From positions 2,046,001-2,110,000 of the forward strand of contig NZ_CP155071.1 of the NCBI RefSeq assembly GCF_039621855.1: a stretch of DNA of 64,000 nucleotides, read 5' to 3'. Shown piece by piece: positions 47,680 to 56,102 of the stretch; position 1 is the stretch's first letter, and every line of letters starts with the position of its first letter. Both the position numbers and the translations under genes were made by a program. The notes below the pieces were generated by a model. It did not search any database. It was given only the letters and a program-made list of their open reading frames with translations, and had not been told where the DNA came from. The stretch comes from Erwinia sp. HDF1-3R (GTDB lineage: Bacteria > Pseudomonadota > Gammaproteobacteria > Enterobacterales > Enterobacteriaceae).

Positions 47680-48777
47680 CTACAGCATAATGGTCATCAG
47701 ATACCCCACAAACAGCGCCAGGTGTGCCGCGCCGTTCAGTACATTGGTTCGTCCGGTCGAGAAAGAGATCTGACACAGCAGCAGGGCGGCAACCATCACC
47801 ACCATTTGCGATGACTCAAGCCCAAATATCAGCTGCTGACCGGTGAGGGTAGCGATAATGGTGACGGCCGGTACGGTCAGAGAGATAGTCGCCAGCACGG
47901 AACCAAAGAAGAGATTCATGGCGCGCTGCACCTGATTTGCCAGCACGGCTTTGATTGCGCCCAGCCCTTCGGGGGAGAGGATAAGCAGCGCGACCAGGAA
48001 GCCGGTAAACTGCTCAGGCGCATGTAATTCGGTTAGCAGTGATTCCAGCGTGTTGGCATTCATCTTGGTGACCGCAATGACCGCGACCAGATGGACAATC
48101 AGCCAGAGGGTATGCCACAGGCTGGAGTGGGCTGAAGGCTTGCCATGATGGGGATCGTCGCCCTCGTCTTCATGCTCGTAAACAAACAGGCTCTGATGGG
48201 TCTTGGTCTGGATCAGCAGGAATACGCCATACATCGCCGCAGAAAGGGCTGAGATTAACAGCGCCTGTCCCGGCGTAAAGTTTCCGCCGGGCAGCGCGTT
48301 AGGAAACACCAGCACCAGAATACCCAGTGGAAAAATGGCGATCAGATACTGCTTCACCCCGGCCAGATTGACATACTGGGTCGCAAATTTACGCCCCCCC
48401 AGCAGCAGCGCGGCCCCCACCAGTCCACAGGTCACAATCATGATGATTGAGTAAAGCGTGTCGCGCATCAGCGCGGGCGCGGCATCACCCGTCGCCATCA
48501 GGGCTGAAATCAGGCTAACTTCAAGAATGACTACCGACAGGCTGAGGATCAGGGAGCCGTAGGGTTCACCCAGTCGGTGGGCAAGCACGTCAGCGTGACG
48601 CACCACGCTAAAGGCGCTGCCCAGGATGGCGACCAGCGCCAGCAGGTTAATTCCTACCACAACGGATAGTGAACCTGATGCACCCCAAAACCAGAGTACG
48701 GCCAGCGCGGCGAGGGGAAGAATAAGCGAGTACTCGGTGTGGCGTGTTTTGCCGCTGTCGTTCGAACTCATAGGCAT
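47680..48777 (-). CDS. chaA: Sodium-potassium/proton antiporter ChaA
   Basis: A 365-residue antiporter of the CaCA family with 11 membrane helices. It has the two alpha-repeats (GEPYGSLILSLSVVILEVSL and LLILSPEGLGAIKAV) and the acidic His-containing loop YEHEDEGDDPHHGKPSAHS. It exports Na+ or K+ (and Ca2+) at alkaline pH. ATG 48777 or Met3 may be used. Followed, divergently, by chaB as in E. coli. Confidence 0.96.
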   Translation of the reverse strand: MPMSSNDSGKTRHTEYSLILPLAALAVLWFWGASGSLSVVVGINLLALVAILGSAFSVVRHADVLAHRLGEPYGSLILSLSVVILEVSLISALMATGDAAPALMRDTLYSIIMIVTCGLVGAALLLGGRKFATQYVNLAGVKQYLIAIFPLGILVLVFPNALPGGNFTPGQALLISALSAAMYGVFLLIQTKTHQSLFVYEHEDEGDDPHHGKPSAHSSLWHTLWLIVHLVAVIAVTKMNANTLESLLTELHAPEQFTGFLVALLILSPEGLGAIKAVLANQVQRAMNLFFGSVLATISLTVPAVTIIATLTGQQLIFGLESSQMVVMVAALLLCQISFSTGRTNVLNGAAHLALFVGYLMTIML

Positions 48778-49164
48778 TTGACCCTTTTATTTAATGGTTA
48801 ACCCGGGAGGCAATGGCTGCGTAAGCTTCTACAATAATGGTAATAAGTGGTGATAATACAAGCGGTCGCAGTATAAGGCCTGACGGGGTAAATTACCTAA
48901 TATTTTACGAAATATTACCGAATGGCACTTTTTTTAGTTGAAGGCGTTATTTTTGCGGTCTGGCATCTTATCTCACTGTATCTAATCGGATATTAAAATT
49001 ATTTGTTGCGAATTATACGCAGAAAAAATGCTTTTTCAGCCGTGGTTTGTACCCGTGTTGCGGGCTTTATCGGTTTTAGAAGCTTAACGGCCTGTAAAGC
49101 ACTAAATGGCGATCTGACAGGATCGATACCAGGCTGGTAACAGTGATAAAAGAGGAGATCACCA
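48778..49164. other. chaA-chaB intergenic region
   Basis: About 390 bases with no gene. It should contain the divergent chaA and chaB promoters; AGAGGAG lies before chaB. No further structure is recognised. Confidence 0.5.
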
Positions 49165-49392
49165 ATGCCATATAAAACCCGTTCGTCCCTGCCGGATAGC
49201 GTTAAAAATGTGCTGCCCGCACATGCGCAGGACATTTATCAGGCAGCCTTTAACAGCGCCTGGGAAGAGTATAAGGATAAAAAAGAGCGTCGCGGCGATG
49301 AGTCTCAGGAAGAGGTCGCACATAAAGTTGCCTGGGCTGCGGTAAAGCACCAGTATCAAAAGGGTGATGACGATAAGTGGCATAAGAAGTAA
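49165..49392 (+). CDS. chaB: ChaB protein
   Basis: A 75-residue, highly charged cytoplasmic protein (MPYKTRSSLPDSVKNVLP, HAQDIYQAAFNSAW, VAWAAVKHQYQKGDDDKWHKK) matching the ChaB family end to end. It is proposed to regulate ChaA cation transport. In E. coli chaC follows directly; here about 3.6 kb (an IS and an hcp islet) separate the two. Confidence 0.96.
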   Translation: MPYKTRSSLPDSVKNVLPAHAQDIYQAAFNSAWEEYKDKKERRGDESQEEVAHKVAWAAVKHQYQKGDDDKWHKK

Positions 49393-49450
49393 TACGGCCA
49401 AACCTGGAGCAGGGGACAGGTGGAGTGTGAAGGGGTTGTAAGCAGGAAGC

Positions 49451-49458
49451 TGCCAGAA
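49451..49458. repeat. Target-site duplication, left copy
   Basis: TGCCAGAA immediately before the IS element equals 50774-50781 immediately after it. Confidence 0.85.
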
Positions 49459-50773
49459 GAGTCTGTAATTTAAATTGTGTATCTGCCTGTTTTTGATATC
49501 TTCACTCCAACAACGGAGACAGGCAAATTATGGACGAAAAGAAACTCAGGGCCCTTGCGACTGAACTGGCTAAAGGCCTTAAAACCGAAGCCGATCTCAA
49601 TCAGTTTTCCCGTATGCTGACAAAGCTTACCGTTGAAACAGCGCTTAATGCTGAGCTGACTGATCACATCGGCCACGAGAAGAACGCCCCCAAAACAGGC
49701 TCCAATACCCGTAATGGCTACTCGTCAAAAACCTTGCTTTGTGATGATGGTGAGATTGAAATCAGTACGCCACGCGATCGTGAAAGCACCTTCGAACCGC
49801 AACTGATAAAGAAAAATCAGACACGTATCACCCAGATGGACAGCCAGATTTTGTCCCTGTACGCCAAAGGCATGACCACGCGAGAAATCGTCGCCACCTT
49901 CAAAGAGATGTACGACGCGGATGTTTCACCCACGCTGATTTCTAAAGTCACCGATGCGGTTAAAGAGCAGGTCACAGAGTGGCAGAATCGCCCCCTGGAT
50001 GCACTTTATCCCATTGTTTATCTTGACTGTATTGTTGTAAAAGTTCGCCACGGTGGTAGCGTGATTAATAAAGCCGTCTTCCTCGCACTGGGCATTAATA
50101 CCGAAGGCCAGAAAGAGCTCCTGGGCATGTGGCTGGCAGAAAACGAAGGCGCAAAGTTCTGGCTCAGCGTGCTGACGGAGCTTAAAAACCGGGGCCTTCA
50201 GGATATCCTGATTGCCTGCGTGGACGGTCTGAAGGGCTTCCCGGATGCGATAAACAGCGTTTATCCCCAAACGCATATCCAGCTGTGCATTATTCACATG
50301 GTGCGTAACAGCCTGAAATACGTGTCGTGGAAGGACTACAAAGCCGTGACTGGCGGGCTGAAAGCGGTATATCAGGCTCCAACAGAAGAGGCGGCGTTAA
50401 TGGCTCTGGAGCAGTTCGCAGGGGGCTGGGACGATAAATACCCGCAAATCAGTAAAAGCTGGTATGCACACTGGGAAAATCTCAATACGTTTTACAATTA
50501 TCCACCGGATATCCGTAAAGCTATTTACACTACGAACGCCATCGAATCGCTGAACAGCGTGATCCGTCAGGCAATAAAGAAACGCAAGGTGTTCCCGACG
50601 GATGACTCGGTGCGGAAAGTCATTTATCTGGCGATCGGGGATGCTTCAAAAAAATGGAATATGCCGATCCGAAACTGGCGGCTGGCGATGAGTCGCTTTA
50701 TTATCGAGTTCGGTGACCGCCTGAGCGATCACCTTTAATGTGGTGGCAGTTACACAGAATTATTTACAGGCTC
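49459..50773 (+). mobile_element. IS256-family insertion sequence (complete)
   Basis: A 1315-bp element. The left end GAGTCTGTAATTTAAATTG and the inverse of the right end GAGCCTGTAAATAATTCTG are imperfect inverted repeats that stay similar for about 30 bases. Identical 8-bp TGCCAGAA copies flank it. With an intact transposase gene inside, it looks like a recent, possibly active insertion. Confidence 0.9.
49530..50738 (+). CDS. IS256-family transposase
   Basis: A 402-residue DDE transposase of the IS256 (Mutator) family: N-terminal DNA-binding region, then IVYLDCIVVKVR with the first Asp, ACVDGLKGFPDAI with the second, and TTNAIESLNSVIRQ with the Glu. It is the only gene in the element. The frame is intact and the catalytic triad complete. 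GGAGACAGG lies before ATG 49530. Confidence 0.95.
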   Translation: MDEKKLRALATELAKGLKTEADLNQFSRMLTKLTVETALNAELTDHIGHEKNAPKTGSNTRNGYSSKTLLCDDGEIEISTPRDRESTFEPQLIKKNQTRITQMDSQILSLYAKGMTTREIVATFKEMYDADVSPTLISKVTDAVKEQVTEWQNRPLDALYPIVYLDCIVVKVRHGGSVINKAVFLALGINTEGQKELLGMWLAENEGAKFWLSVLTELKNRGLQDILIACVDGLKGFPDAINSVYPQTHIQLCIIHMVRNSLKYVSWKDYKAVTGGLKAVYQAPTEEAALMALEQFAGGWDDKYPQISKSWYAHWENLNTFYNYPPDIRKAIYTTNAIESLNSVIRQAIKKRKVFPTDDSVRKVIYLAIGDASKKWNMPIRNWRLAMSRFIIEFGDRLSDHL

Positions 50774-50781
50774 TGCCAGAA
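50774..50781. repeat. Target-site duplication, right copy
   Basis: TGCCAGAA, identical to 49451-49458. Confidence 0.85.
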
Positions 50782-50894
50782 AGTTGCTACTGTTTACTTC
50801 ACTGTAGCTCCGTCAAATCATGTTAATATCTTGAATCACTCAGAAATTAAAGTACGTCTGTTGAGACGTACTTTAATTATAACAACCTGACTTT

Positions 50895-51326
50895 CTATTC
50901 TGGACTGGATTCATCCTCAGACGTGTATGTTCCCTCAAAAGGATCTGTCCACTTATAGTTATTATAAAATAACGTTGCTACATCACCCGTATCCCAGAGT
51001 AGTGTTCCGCCTCCACTGGAGTCAATCTTCCATTTACCACGGGTATTGTTGCTAAACTCAATGGTTCCCTTAGCATAACAGGGGGAGTAACGTTCATGGG
51101 TAGTGAAATTCAGAGGCACAGGATAGGCATAAGAAAAGAATTCTCCCACATCTTTTTCTGTGATTTTAAAAACACGGCAACCCTCCTTCACATTTTCTGA
51201 CTCATCTTCACTTTTTCCTGTTTCGTGAATTTTGATTTTTATTATTGTCCTGGTTGCAGTATGGTCTGCAAAAGCCACATTCATGGTAAAAATCAAACCC
51301 AATATGGAAAGTATTTCTTTTACCAT
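50895..51326 (-). CDS. Probable immunity protein for the amidase effector
   Basis: A 143-residue periplasmic protein (signal peptide about residues 1-20, ending AFA) with an acidic character and two Cys (EGCRVFK, SPCYAKG). It overlaps the stop of the amidase effector by 7 bases. Position right after a cell-wall amidase, periplasmic export and an unfamiliar sequence are what is expected of a T6SS immunity protein. The family is not recognised; the role is inferred from context. Confidence 0.6.
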   Translation of the reverse strand: MVKEILSILGLIFTMNVAFADHTATRTIIKIKIHETGKSEDESENVKEGCRVFKITEKDVGEFFSYAYPVPLNFTTHERYSPCYAKGTIEFSNNTRGKWKIDSSGGGTLLWDTGDVATLFYNNYKWTDPFEGTYTSEDESSPE

Positions 51327-51919
51327 CGGGCTGTACCTGCTTCTGTCTTAACTTTATATGATACTTCTGGATGTCTGAAGATTTCAGTCATTGATACTTT
51401 CAGCGTGTCAGTAAGTTCAGCTATGAGCCATCTTAAAGAGCGGTTTTGTGCATCACATACTTTTTCATAAACTGCGTTTTCCCCTTCTCCTGAAGTGGGT
51501 TTCCCTACAATTTCTATTCCCGGAGAGTCACCGTTAGCAGGGTATCTTTCCGGATAAGGCTTCTTCTGTTCTAACCGGGAGAGTTGTTTATACTTATTAA
51601 GTAGCGGGTTTAATGTGGTAAATGCTGAAGGTGTGCATGTCTTTTCCATATAACACCTGGATCTTATCTTACCGACATGGTTGGTGACTTTAAATACAGA
51701 AGCTATCTGGTAATTAGTACCATCTTTATCTATCAGGAAATGAGCTCCGTTTGCACCCGTATTTTTATAACTATTAAAAGAGCTTTCTGCAGTGGAGCCT
51801 CCCGTCTGATGTACAACAATCCCGTTAACTTTATCCATTTTTGAGCGCTCTATCGTAATGAATCGCTTTACAATAATACGTTCCGCATCCATTAAACCAT
51901 TTTCATCAATGAATAACAT
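51320..51919 (-). CDS. Peptidoglycan amidase, probable T6SS effector
   Basis: A 199-residue N-acetylmuramoyl-L-alanine amidase of the amidase_2 (AmpD/PGRP) fold. VVHQTGGSTAESSFNSY carries the first zinc His, HFLIDKDGTNYQ the substrate strand, and FRHPEVSYKVKTEAGTARW the second His near the end, with Glu where the third ligand is often Cys or Asp. It has no signal peptide, so it must be delivered by another route. It follows hcp by 25 bases, which suggests Hcp-dependent export. AAGGAAGGA precedes ATG 51919. Confidence 0.8.
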   Translation of the reverse strand: MLFIDENGLMDAERIIVKRFITIERSKMDKVNGIVVHQTGGSTAESSFNSYKNTGANGAHFLIDKDGTNYQIASVFKVTNHVGKIRSRCYMEKTCTPSAFTTLNPLLNKYKQLSRLEQKKPYPERYPANGDSPGIEIVGKPTSGEGENAVYEKVCDAQNRSLRWLIAELTDTLKVSMTEIFRHPEVSYKVKTEAGTARW

Positions 51920-51944
51920 TTATCCTTCCTTGTATTACCAGTAG

Positions 51945-52427
51945 TTAAATTACCGTATTGGCTTTAATGTCATACTCTGAGGAAATCGTACCTGCGGCAT
52001 TTCCCACTGCATTCTGCAGAATATAATCCATTGCTACTCTGGAGAAAGTCAGACTTACAGCCTCGCGCGGTACGCGCATGGTATTGTAGTAAACGGGATG
52101 CACTCCAGTGATAAGAATATCCTGAAGCGTAAGGCGCAGAAACTCCAGATGTGAGCATCCGGCTTTGCGTATAGTCATAAGCGCTTCAGGAATATATTTT
52201 CCGGTCAGGCAAAATTGAAGAAGGTTGAGGCTGGATTTGTCAATATAGTGTTCAAAATGAAGGTCATCAAAAGTACATTTTCCCGTACCACCGCCACTGC
52301 CCGAATGCATATTCAATGTCTGACTAACAGACCAGTCCCAGTTTAGTATCTCGATCTCCCCTTTGTGTGTGAAATCCTGAGATTCTCCATCGATACCATT
52401 AAATTTTATAAAAATACCCTGAGCCAT
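51945..52427 (-). CDS. hcp: Hcp family T6SS tube/effector-carrier protein
   Basis: A 160-residue Hcp protein: MAQGIFIKFNGIDGESQDFTHKG, then ILNWDWSVSQ and a long beta pattern ending DYILQNAVG. Hcp hexamers form the inner tube of the T6SS and carry small effectors in their lumen. No sheath or baseplate genes are near, so this is an orphan copy that would rely on a T6SS elsewhere. AAGGATGAAGGA precedes the ATG. First gene of an hcp-amidase-immunity unit. Confidence 0.9.
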   Translation of the reverse strand: MAQGIFIKFNGIDGESQDFTHKGEIEILNWDWSVSQTLNMHSGSGGGTGKCTFDDLHFEHYIDKSSLNLLQFCLTGKYIPEALMTIRKAGCSHLEFLRLTLQDILITGVHPVYYNTMRVPREAVSLTFSRVAMDYILQNAVGNAAGTISSEYDIKANTVI

Positions 52428-52455
52428 GATCCTTCATCCTTGTATATATAATAAT

Positions 52456-52593
52456 TTACCCATGCTGTTGCCATTCCTTTCGGGTTCGCAGGCGTATCAG
52501 ATCGCCTTCGAATTCAGCAAAGGTTGCCAGCACGTGAAAAACATTTCCCTCTGTCCGGGACACTCTACCGTTCAGAAAATAATCAGTAAAGCG
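52456..52593 (-). pseudogene. Serine recombinase (resolvase/invertase) remnant
   Basis: An open minus-strand stretch of 45 codons reads NVFHVLATFAEFEGDLIRLRTRK, matching the E-helix region of resolvases and invertases (FxxxATLAEFERxLIxERT). Start and catalytic Ser domain are missing. It lies just upstream of hcp and suggests that a mobile element brought the islet. Confidence 0.7.
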
Positions 52594-52989
52594 TTATCGG
52601 CAGACTGGCAGCGGCGGGTTGATATTATTTTCCGGCGCTCAGCACAGAAACAAAACAGGTAGTGAACGCGCTTCTGACCAGTGAAAACGCTATATGACTG
52701 AACGGATCTATACCCCAGCATTGCATCCATTATGCGAAACAGTGCGCTTTAACGCCCTTCAGCGACACTCAGAAGCCGCCCGGCAACCGGGCGCTTAAGT
52801 TTGCCTTAGTGCTGCCGATGATCTCAGTATTGAAAGATTTACTTTTGTGATGACCATCACCCTTGATTGCAAAGTCTGAATGACATAGGGTCAGTGTTCA
52901 TAACCAAACGATAAGTGGGTTAATTATTCATAGTTAAAGCATTGAGCATATCATGCAGCATTGATGCTCACGGGCAGGGGAGAAGGTCT
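52594..52989. other. Intergenic region before chaC
   Basis: About 400 bases without a gene. The right end holds GGAGAAGG before chaC. The left end is the fading edge of the resolvase remnant. Confidence 0.45.
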
Positions 52990-53667
52990 ATGTTGACGCG
53001 GGATTTCTTATTAAAGGCGGATTGTAAAACGGCTTTTGGCACCATTGAAGAATCGTTGTTATGGACCTGCGAACAGCGGGCTGCTTCGCTGGCCGCCACA
53101 CTGGCCTGTCGCCCCGACCACAGCCCGGTATGGATTTTTGGCTATGGCTCGCTGATGTGGAACCCTATTTTTGAGTCAGAAGAGACGGCGGAAGGCACGC
53201 TACGCGGCTGGCATCGTGCCTTTTGCCTGCGCCTTACCGCAGGGCGAGGGACGGCCACGCAGCCCGGACGCATGCTGGCCCTGAAGGATGGTGGCCAGAC
53301 GACGGGAGTGGCGTTCAGGCTGCCGGAAGAGACGCTGCATGAAGAGCTGACGCTGCTCTGGAAGCGTGAAATGGTGACGGGCTGCTACCTGCCCACCTGG
53401 TGCGAACTGGCGCTTAACGATGGGCGTCGGGTCACCGCGCTGGCCTTCGTAATGGATCCGCGCCATGCGCTGTACGAGTCCGATACCTGCCCCACGACCA
53501 CCGCGCCGCTGATCGCCCAGGCCAGCGGCCCACTGGGGAGCAATGCGCAATACCTGTTTTCACTTGAGCAGGAACTGAACAAGCGCGGCCTCTATGACGA
53601 CTGCCTGACCGGTCTGGTTCAGCGCGTTCGTGAGCTACAGCAGTGCCACGTCGGGCGGGTGGGTTAA
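52990..53667 (+). CDS. chaC: Glutathione-specific gamma-glutamylcyclotransferase
   Basis: A 225-residue ChaC enzyme that turns glutathione into 5-oxoproline and Cys-Gly. FGYGSLMWNP (YGSL motif, near residue 40) binds the glutamyl end; LLWKREMVTGCYLP and VMDPRH are family marks. ATG 52990 gives the E. coli-like start MLTRDFLLKADCKTAFG. Normally next to chaB; here displaced by the IS and the hcp islet. Convergent with the kinase gene, with 12 bases between stops. Confidence 0.96.
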   Translation: MLTRDFLLKADCKTAFGTIEESLLWTCEQRAASLAATLACRPDHSPVWIFGYGSLMWNPIFESEETAEGTLRGWHRAFCLRLTAGRGTATQPGRMLALKDGGQTTGVAFRLPEETLHEELTLLWKREMVTGCYLPTWCELALNDGRRVTALAFVMDPRHALYESDTCPTTTAPLIAQASGPLGSNAQYLFSLEQELNKRGLYDDCLTGLVQRVRELQQCHVGRVG

Positions 53668-53679
53668 CCCCACCCCCAG

Positions 53680-55137
53680 TCACCCTCCGGGATTAATCAG
53701 CCAGGTGCCTGCGCGATCGATCTCCAGTTGCTGAGCATGAACGCCTTCGCCGGAATGCACCTCAATTTTATAATGGCCCGCCGCCAGGTTGAGCGAGGCG
53801 TAGCCGCTATTATTGGGCTTAACGTCTACCGGCGCGCCGTTTAGCATCACGGTCTCGCCATGGGCCAGCCTCAGATAAACCGTCGCCAGCATGGGGGCGG
53901 AGTGGGGCACTGAGGCAGTGGCAGACGCGCTGGCAGCCTGGGAAGAGGATTCGGTCCCCGAGGGGAAAGCAGACTGTTCAGCGCGCTCTGTCGGCCCGCT
54001 TTGGTTGAGCATAGAAACCAGCGCCACCACCGCCACCACGGCAACGCCGCAGAGGATCAGCAGCGGCCTGGACAGCTTGCGGATCCTCTGCGGGGTATCT
54101 GCCGTCACTGGCCGCGCAGCCGGGTTGATCGCCACGGCTACCGGTTCGGGTTCCGCATCCGGCAGCGGCTCAAATATCTCGTCTGCCAGCGTCAGGTGCG
54201 ACGGCGCGCAAACCAGCTCTTCGACGGTGCTGACCGGTAACTCAATCAGGGCGGCGAGTTCATCAATTGACTGCGGCCTGTCCTGGGGTTTCATCATCAG
54301 CGCCCGATCAATGGCATTGAGCAGCGACAGGGAAAAGCCCGCCGGGCGCAGCTGCGTCAGCGGCTGATAGCGGTCCTCAATACAGCGCACCACGCTAACC
54401 GGCGGCGGCGCTCCGGTGACCAGCGTATGCAGTACGGCACCCAGCGCATAGATATCGGTCCACGGCCCCTGGTCGCTGTCACTCTCCTCGCTGTACTGCT
54501 CAATGGGCGCGTAGCCCGGCTTAAGCATAATTTCGGTCTGGTCGGAGAGGTTACCAATTTCTTTTCGGGCCGAGCCGAAGTCCAGCAGCACCGGCAGCTG
54601 GTTATCCTGGATTTGGATATTATCCAGCGAGATATCCCGATGCAGAAATCCGCCCTGATGCAGGGTATTGATCGCGCCAAACAGCGGCGGCAGCAGATGC
54701 CGTATCCAGGCATCATCAATCGACTCCGGTCTGGCCGACTGCCAGGCTTTCAGCGTGGTGCCGCTGTAGTACAGCGTCCCCATGTAGGCGGTGCCGTTCT
54801 CCTCCCAGAAGCGCAGGACGTGCAGCAGGCCAGGATGGTTAAAGCGCGCCAGCAGGCGGGCTTCGCGTATAAAGCTGCTCAGGCCAGCGGCAAAAAGTTT
54901 CTGATAGCGCTCGCCCCGCAGAACAATCTCTAAATCTTCCCCGCGCGAAGCGAGAGAGATCGGCAAATATTCCTTTATTGCAATGGTGCGTTCAAGCAGG
55001 TGATCCCATGCGCGATAGACAATCCCAAAGCCGCCCCCGCCAATCACTTCTTTAATCTCAAACTCGTTAAAACGGTGGCCCGCCGGAAGGGCGCTGGGCA
55101 CATTTTTTGTCTTTTCGTTCGCCGACATAGTAACCAC
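53680..55137 (-). CDS. ppkA: PpkA-type Ser/Thr protein kinase (T6SS-associated)
   Basis: A 485-residue Hanks-type kinase with one membrane helix. The catalytic Lys is residue 55 (AIKEY), the loop HRDISLDN has Asp168, and DFGSAR begins at 186; the Gly-rich loop GGGGFGIVYRAW is complete. A helix near 358-377 leads to a periplasmic tail with a PEGA-like repeat. In other species PpkA phosphorylates the FHA protein to switch on type VI secretion. Here it lies downstream in the same strand as the FHA and phosphatase genes. Met4-Ser5 is an alternative start. Confidence 0.88.
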   Translation of the reverse strand: MVTMSANEKTKNVPSALPAGHRFNEFEIKEVIGGGGFGIVYRAWDHLLERTIAIKEYLPISLASRGEDLEIVLRGERYQKLFAAGLSSFIREARLLARFNHPGLLHVLRFWEENGTAYMGTLYYSGTTLKAWQSARPESIDDAWIRHLLPPLFGAINTLHQGGFLHRDISLDNIQIQDNQLPVLLDFGSARKEIGNLSDQTEIMLKPGYAPIEQYSEESDSDQGPWTDIYALGAVLHTLVTGAPPPVSVVRCIEDRYQPLTQLRPAGFSLSLLNAIDRALMMKPQDRPQSIDELAALIELPVSTVEELVCAPSHLTLADEIFEPLPDAEPEPVAVAINPAARPVTADTPQRIRKLSRPLLILCGVAVVAVVALVSMLNQSGPTERAEQSAFPSGTESSSQAASASATASVPHSAPMLATVYLRLAHGETVMLNGAPVDVKPNNSGYASLNLAAGHYKIEVHSGEGVHAQQLEIDRAGTWLINPGG

Positions 55138-55151
55138 TCTCTAAGTGCGGG

Positions 55152-56102
55152 TCAGTTAACGGTGCGCCAGGCACCAATTGCCGGATCGGCCAGATCGGCA
55201 TGCAGGTCATCAACCAGCAGCACGGTAACTTTTGTTTTCGGATCGATAATCGCAGCCCAGGCTTTACGCATAGTTTCCACGCGCGTCCTGACTGCACCCG
55301 CATCCGTTGCCTGGCGTCTGTCCATCTTCACCAGCAGGGTGCCATCAAATGACCAGACATGGTGTGCCGTATCAAAGGGCAGCAGCAGCCAGCTGTCCGG
55401 CGCACCTTTCCTGCTGACAACCAGCCGCTGGTTATTGGCGGCAGTGATATCCAGCGATCCCGCCGCCGGATGAATATTTTGCAGCGGAAAGCCCTCGTAA
55501 AACTCCACGTTTACCCGCTCATTTTTACCGTCATGAGTGAGAGTCAGCTCACTTTTTCCTTCCAGCCACCCCTGGGCGGGGCAGCGCAGGCCTTTACCAT
55601 CCGGTATAAACAGCGACTGGCCGTTTTTGTCCCACCAGGTGCGGAAATGACAGCCGCCGGGCAGGTCAAAGTGCTGTAAAGGCTCGGCGTTGGCCGGCTG
55701 CGACAGGTCCAGCGGCTCGGCGTTACCGGCAGTTGCCGCAGGGGTGCCGTCCGCCAGCACGATAGGGTGCCATTTCTGCTCCTTTGCCGCCGTTCCCGTA
55801 GCCAGAACGGCCCCGGTCTCTGTGGTCATCTGCCAGGGAAGCTCAAGAAGCTTGCTACACTGGTTCTGTAGCAGATTGCCTACCCTGGGCAGAAAGGTGT
55901 TCAGCACGCTGGACTCGCTGGCCTTGCCTGAGACGATACGCAGATGAATATTCTCATGACACCAGTCTTCAGGTGCGTTGCTGTCAACGTTGTCGATATA
56001 CACCTCCAGCGCGAGACTGGGCGAGTAAACCGCGCGATAATCCTCTGCCTGTGCAGTGGCAGCAAATAACACTATCAGGGTGGCGGGCAACCAAAATTTC
56101 AT
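55152..56102 (-). CDS. Secreted hypothetical protein in the T6SS locus
   Basis: A 316-residue protein with a signal peptide (cleavage after AQA, about residue 19) and four or more Cys (DWCHENI, NQCSKLL, GGCHFRT, LRCPAQG). The mature part is beta-rich. It overlaps the phosphatase gene by 4 bases and precedes the kinase by 14 bases, so it belongs to the same operon. No family is recognised. It may be a periplasmic sensor or ligand for the kinase's outer domain, as TagQRST are for PpkA elsewhere; this is inference. Confidence 0.7.
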   Translation of the reverse strand: MKFWLPATLIVLFAATAQAEDYRAVYSPSLALEVYIDNVDSNAPEDWCHENIHLRIVSGKASESSVLNTFLPRVGNLLQNQCSKLLELPWQMTTETGAVLATGTAAKEQKWHPIVLADGTPAATAGNAEPLDLSQPANAEPLQHFDLPGGCHFRTWWDKNGQSLFIPDGKGLRCPAQGWLEGKSELTLTHDGKNERVNVEFYEGFPLQNIHPAAGSLDITAANNQRLVVSRKGAPDSWLLLPFDTAHHVWSFDGTLLVKMDRRQATDAGAVRTRVETMRKAWAAIIDPKTKVTVLLVDDLHADLADPAIGAWRTVN

